The notes below the pieces were generated by a model, which saw only the letters and a program-made list of their open reading frames with translations, ran no database searches and was not told where the DNA came from. The position numbers and the translations under genes are program-made. DNA of 35,395 nt from an uncultured Gardnerella sp. Lineage in GTDB: Bacteria > Actinomycetota > Actinomycetes > Actinomycetales > Bifidobacteriaceae. This document shows positions 31,788-35,395 of this stretch, one piece after another (position 1 is the stretch's first letter; the number at the start of each line of letters is the position of its first letter). Where the stretch lies: the NCBI GenBank assembly GCA_947292085.1, contig CAMYPN010000008.1:1-35395 (forward strand), in the 5' to 3' direction.

Positions 31788-32969
31788 TTATTGCAAAATA
31801 CTAGACTTCTTTATTTTACCAGGCTTCTCGTCTGCCGGAAATACCACAATAGGTTTGATTTGCTCACAATTTTTATTTTTTACCTGTTCTACCACGCTTA
31901 CAACATCATATTCGCCTGTTAATTCATCATAAGAGTATGCAATTGCAGGATAAGAATCTAAATTATTAAACGAATCAGTAGAATTTAGGCAAATCCAACG
32001 TCCGAAACGCAAATCTTGAGCCTGATTTTTATCAACCAAAAAAGTTGGAAGAGTGTGCTCAGCTGCTTGCATCATTGTTAGCAAAGACTTTGGTAAATCT
32101 TTTTTAGTATCAAAATTTGAAGGCGGAACAGCTTTCGAACGCTTTTGTACAATACCATTTCTATCAGTAAATTCACGTGTTTCTGAGTTAAGACGCAAAA
32201 CTTGCGTACTTTTTACAGAAAAATCTCCAATACTTGTGCGTCGAAGTTTTACTAGATGCCCTCCAACGCCTAGCAAACGGCCTAAATCGCGTGCTAGAGC
32301 GCGAATATACGTTCCACTGCTGCAAGAAACTGTTGCTGTAACGTCTAGTACTTTTCTTCCGCTTACCCCTGTAGAAATAAGCGGATTAGAAATATCGAAA
32401 CTGTATATGTTTATTTCTCTAGACTCAAGTTCTACAGTTTTGCCTTCACGAGCTAAATCGTAGGCGCGCTGACCGTTAATTTTAATTGCAGAAAATGCGG
32501 TTGGCGCTTGCATAATTTCGCCAGTTAAGTTTTCTTTAATAACTTGCTTAATTCGTTGAAAAGTTTTATTTAACAGTTCAGTTTTAGTATTAGAATTTTG
32601 CAAATTATTTTCAGAAAAATCAGTCTCGAATATTTCAGAAAGTAACTTATCTTTCGAGTTGATTTTCACTCCCGGCCCTAAGCCAATTACGCTTTCAGAC
32701 AATACTTCGCCTTCTGCATCGTCTGTAGTAGTAGCCTCTCCTAGGCGAATTACAGCTTCATAGGTTTTATCGTGACCTAGCATGTAATTCATGAGCCTAG
32801 TAGCGTAGCCAAAACCAATAATCAACAAACCAGTTGCCATAGGATCTAAAGTTCCAGCATGCCCAACTCGTTTTGTATGCAAAAGATGGCGAGCACACGC
32901 TACTACATCGTGACTTGTTACACCTTGCGGCTTATCTACAAGTAGTAGCCCTGAATCTGGTATACACAT
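31788..32969 (-). CDS. truB: tRNA pseudouridine(55) synthase TruB
   Basis: 393 residues. LLLVDKPQGVTSHDVV and VGHAGTLDPMATG (catalytic Asp42) are definitive; KTYEAVIRLG and CSSGTYIRALARDLG confirm TruB. It converts U55 of the T-loop in tRNAs to pseudouridine. Compared with E. coli (about 314 residues), it carries a ~40-residue Asn/Thr-rich insertion near 115-150 and a longer Lys/Asp-rich C-terminus. The ATG lacks an obvious Shine-Dalgarno; it follows rbfA by 25 bp, so re-initiation is likely. Confidence 0.95.
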   Translation of the reverse strand: MCIPDSGLLLVDKPQGVTSHDVVACARHLLHTKRVGHAGTLDPMATGLLIIGFGYATRLMNYMLGHDKTYEAVIRLGEATTTDDAEGEVLSESVIGLGPGVKINSKDKLLSEIFETDFSENNLQNSNTKTELLNKTFQRIKQVIKENLTGEIMQAPTAFSAIKINGQRAYDLAREGKTVELESREINIYSFDISNPLISTGVSGRKVLDVTATVSCSSGTYIRALARDLGRLLGVGGHLVKLRRTSIGDFSVKSTQVLRLNSETREFTDRNGIVQKRSKAVPPSNFDTKKDLPKSLLTMMQAAEHTLPTFLVDKNQAQDLRFGRWICLNSTDSFNNLDSYPAIAYSYDELTGEYDVVSVVEQVKNKNCEQIKPIVVFPADEKPGKIKKSSILQ

Positions 32970-32994
32970 AAGTTAATTATCTGTTATTCGAAAT

Positions 32995-33531
32995 TTAATT
33001 ATCTGCTTCAGATTCAGTTGAGTCATCAAAATCGTCGTCTTCGAAGTCATCGTCTTCGAAGTCATCGTCTTCGAAGTCGTCATCAGTTTCTTCAACTTCG
33101 CGAGGCTTCTTATACGGATCGACATCTCCAGCATACTGAGCGTTTTCGCGCGCCTTAGCTAATTCTTCATCTCGTTTTCGAGCAGCTACAAGAATATCCT
33201 CAATTTCGTGCGCTTCGCTAGGGACTTCGTCATACACGAACTGCAATTGCGGCGTCAAACGCAAGCCAGCTTTAGCACCAACAAGCGAGCGCAATCTGCC
33301 GTGAGCCTGCTGCAAAGCCTGGGCTGCACGCTGACGCTCACCCTGCTCTTTTCCTTCGTGACCAAGTTGCGTCCAATAAACTTTTGCAATCTGCAAATCG
33401 TTCGTAACACGCACTTCCGTAATAGTTACGCTAGAAAGACGCTTATCGTGCAAATGCGATTCCATATTAGACGCAATAACACGTTGGATTAACGCCGCTA
33501 TTTTCGCAGCCCTAGGATTTGTTCCTGCCAT
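32995..33531 (-). CDS. rbfA: 30S ribosome-binding factor A with acidic repeat tail
   Basis: 178 residues. The first ~120 form the single KH-type domain (RAAKIAALIQRVIASNM start, TITEVRVTNDLQIAKVYW, LRLTPQLQFVYDE). RbfA helps mature the 5' end of 16S rRNA on the 30S subunit. The C-terminus is a long acidic tail with Phe-Glu-Asp-Asp-Asp repeats, from a 15-bp DNA repeat. It starts two bases after the infB stop, so translation is coupled. Confidence 0.95.
   Translation of the reverse strand: MAGTNPRAAKIAALIQRVIASNMESHLHDKRLSSVTITEVRVTNDLQIAKVYWTQLGHEGKEQGERQRAAQALQQAHGRLRSLVGAKAGLRLTPQLQFVYDEVPSEAHEIEDILVAARKRDEELAKARENAQYAGDVDPYKKPREVEETDDDFEDDDFEDDDFEDDDFDDSTESEADN
33034..33078 (-). repeat. 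15-bp in-frame repeat in rbfA
   Basis: Three consecutive 15-bp units (core CGTCTTCGAAGTC on the plus strand) encode the acidic Phe-Glu-Asp-Asp-Asp repeats of the RbfA tail. Copies two and three are identical. Confidence 0.9.
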
Positions 33532-33533
33532 AA

Positions 33534-35395
33534 TTACTTACGCTCAATCTGCTTCATTTCAAAGGTTTCGATTATATCGCCAAGCTCAATGTCATTGAAG
33601 CTACCGAGATTAATACCAGCCTCATAACCTTCGCTAACGGACTGCACATCATCCTTGAAACGACGCAAGCTGGAAATTTCCAAATCGTTTACAGTAGCAA
33701 CACCGTTGCGCAAGATACGGCACTTTGTACCGCGCTTGACTTCACCGTCTTGAACCATAACGCCGGCAATATTGCCAAACTTGGACGAGCGGAAGATTTC
33801 GCGGATCTCAGAGTGAGAGGTGACAACCTCTTCAAATTCTGGCTTAAGCATACCCTTCAAAGCAGCTTCAATATCTTCGATTGCCTTGTAAATAACCGAG
33901 TAGTACTTAACTTCCACGCCTTCGCGTTCAGCCAAATCAGCAACCTGACGGTTTGGACGCACGTTGAAGCCAATAATCACAGCCTTATCAACAGTTGCCA
34001 AGTTCACATCGTTCTGAGTAATTGCACCAACACCGCGGTGAATAACCTGGATTCCAACTTCTTCAGAAACCTCAATCTTCATCAAGGAATCTTCCAAAGC
34101 TTCCACAGAACCAGAAGAATCACCCTTAATAACAATGTTCAGCATATCAACTTCAGACTTAGCGAACTGTTCCTTAAGGCTTTCAAGAGACACAACCTTG
34201 CGGCGCTTAGCAAGCTGAGCTGCACGTTCGGTAGCTGCACGCTTCTCTGCAATCTGACGAGCAGAACGGTCGTCAGAAGTCACCAAGAACAAGTCGCCAG
34301 CGGTTGGAACTGAAGTCAAACCAAGCACCTGAACAGGCGTTGAAGGAGCTGCATTCTGCAAATGCTTACCATTTTCGTCGAGCATTGCACGCACACGACC
34401 GTAAGAAGTGCCGGCAACAATAGAATCACCAACGTGAAGAGTGCCTTGCTGCACAAGCACAGTAGCAACAGCACCACGACCCTTATCGAGTCGAGCTTCG
34501 ATAGTTGCACCGCGAGCGTCCATATTTGGATTTGCTTTAGGATCAAGCTCAGCGTCAGCAGTCAACAGCACAGCTTCAAGAAGCTTATTGACGTTCGTAC
34601 CCTGCTTTGCGGAAATATCCACAAACATGGTGTCGCCACCGTATTCTTCAGCAACTAAACCGTATTCAGTAAGCTGACCGCGCACCTTTTCAGGATTAGC
34701 ACCTTCAACATCAATCTTGTTTACAGCCACAACAATTGGCACGTGAGCCGCTTGAGCGTGGTTAATTGCTTCAACAGTCTGAGGCATAACGCCGTCATCT
34801 GCTGCAACAACAAGAATTGCAACGTCCGTAAGCTCAGCACCGCGAGCACGCATAGCAGTAAACGCTTCGTGACCTGGAGTATCGAGGAATGTAATCTTAC
34901 GAGGCTTTCCTTCAAGATTTACAGTCACCTGGTAAGCACCAATTCGCTGCGTAATACCGCCGGCTTCGCGATCAATAACATTCGATTTACGGATAGTGTC
35001 AAGCAAGCGAGTTTTACCGTGATCAACGTGACCCATAACGGTAACAACAGGCGGACGAGGCTGCAAATCGTCATCTTCTTGCAACTCTTCTTCGTCCAAA
35101 TCAATATCGAACTGCTGCAAAAGAGCCTTATCTTCTTCTTCTGCAGAAACAATACTGATATTCCAGCCGATTTCTTCACCCAAAATTTGGAATGTTGATT
35201 CATCCAAGGACTGCGTAGCTGTTGCCATTTCTCCCAAGTGGAAGAGAACAGTTACCAAAGCTGCTGGATTCACATCAATCTTTTCTGCCAAATCAGAAAG
35301 AGTTGCGCCCTGACGCAAGCGAATCGTAGCACCGTTTCCGGAAGGAATACGCACGCCACCAATAACTGGTGCTTTAAGCTCTTCGTATTCACGAC
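33534..35395 (-). CDS. infB: translation initiation factor IF-2 (partial, N-terminus outside window)
   Basis: The frame is open to the right edge, so the GTG at 35354 is internal and about 620 C-terminal residues are visible. They include the end of the IF2-N region ([19 protein letters not shown]), then [16 protein letters not shown] (G1), DTPGHEAF (G3), NKID (G4) and SAK (G5), followed by domains II, III and the fMet-tRNA-binding C-terminal domain. IF-2 delivers initiator tRNA to the 30S subunit and promotes subunit joining. A strongly acidic stretch ([15 protein letters not shown]) precedes the G domain. It heads the visible part of the infB-rbfA-truB-ribF operon; the missing N-terminal part is probably a long, low-complexity region as in other actinobacteria. 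Confidence 0.97.
   Translation of the reverse strand, partial: REYEELKAPVIGGVRIPSGNGATIRLRQGATLSDLAEKIDVNPAALVTVLFHLGEMATATQSLDESTFQILGEEIGWNISIVSAEEEDKALLQQFDIDLDEEELQEDDDLQPRPPVVTVMGHVDHGKTRLLDTIRKSNVIDREAGGITQRIGAYQVTVNLEGKPRKITFLDTPGHEAFTAMRARGAELTDVAILVVAADDGVMPQTVEAINHAQAAHVPIVVAVNKIDVEGANPEKVRGQLTEYGLVAEEYGGDTMFVDISAKQGTNVNKLLEAVLLTADAELDPKANPNMDARGATIEARLDKGRGAVATVLVQQGTLHVGDSIVAGTSYGRVRAMLDENGKHLQNAAPSTPVQVLGLTSVPTAGDLFLVTSDDRSARQIAEKRAATERAAQLAKRRKVVSLESLKEQFAKSEVDMLNIVIKGDSSGSVEALEDSLMKIEVSEEVGIQVIHRGVGAITQNDVNLATVDKAVIIGFNVRPNRQVADLAEREGVEVKYYSVIYKAIEDIEAALKGMLKPEFEEVVTSHSEIREIFRSSKFGNIAGVMVQDGEVKRGTKCRILRNGVATVNDLEISSLRRFKDDVQSVSEGYEAGINLGSFNDIELGDIIETFEMKQIERK

Noticed and set aside
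1..35395. Prophage, insertion sequence, toxin-antitoxin or defence island
   Set aside because: No transposase, integrase, terminal inverted repeats, phage genes or recognisable defence proteins were seen; gene content is housekeeping throughout.
1..35395. tRNA or rRNA genes
   Set aside because: No cloverleaf with conserved T-loop (GGTTCRA) or 16S/23S/5S segments was found in any intergenic gap.

Overview
The window looks like chromosomal DNA of a low-GC member of the Bifidobacteriaceae, most likely Gardnerella. This is inferred from protein content and A+T-rich codon use, not from a database match. Actinobacterial markers are a 29-residue bS22-type ribosomal protein, a GlxR-like CRP regulator, an alpha-D-glucose-type phosphoglucomutase and an actinobacterial class A PBP. 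No tRNA, rRNA, CRISPR array, prophage or insertion sequence was seen.

Layout. (1) 1-413: 3' end of a gene entering from the left, encoding an Asn/Gln-repeat protein. (2) 433-6390, minus strand: UPF0210/ACT pair, HTH-PfkB sugar/nucleoside kinase, recG, rpmB. (3) 6600-7757, plus: an unusual pyrD. (4) 7849-15459, minus: an envelope-rich stretch with a class A PBP, a CRP/GlxR-like regulator, an App1-type phosphatase overlapping an L,D-transpeptidase, and an alpha/beta hydrolase. (5) 15689-20566, plus: lipid-kinase homologue, pgm, RNase HI, rpiA. (6) 20567-20988: a non-coding interval holding a tandem array of 52-bp palindromic units between two terminators. (7) 20989-21817, minus: bS22 and an unknown membrane-anchored protein. 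(8) 21932-30402, plus: radA, a divergent S-adenosylhomocysteinase homologue, an amidohydrolase, a DUF985 cupin, and a three-gene amino-acid ABC transporter. (9) 30509-35395, minus: the conserved infB-rbfA-truB-ribF translation/flavin operon, with infB running off the right edge.

Most genes are ordinary housekeeping genes. The strongest candidates for new biology are as follows. The AhcY homologue has lost residues aligned with human His55, His301 and His353 and with the adenine-contacting Thr57 and Glu59, and it sits next to a nucleoside-deaminase-like amidohydrolase, which suggests a non-canonical thioether-nucleoside route. The rpiA-bS22 gap holds the 52-bp array. The dihydroorotate dehydrogenase has class-2 architecture but a class-1-type catalytic Cys. 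Across the window, in-frame 9-, 12- or 15-bp repeats expand linkers or tails in at least six unrelated proteins.
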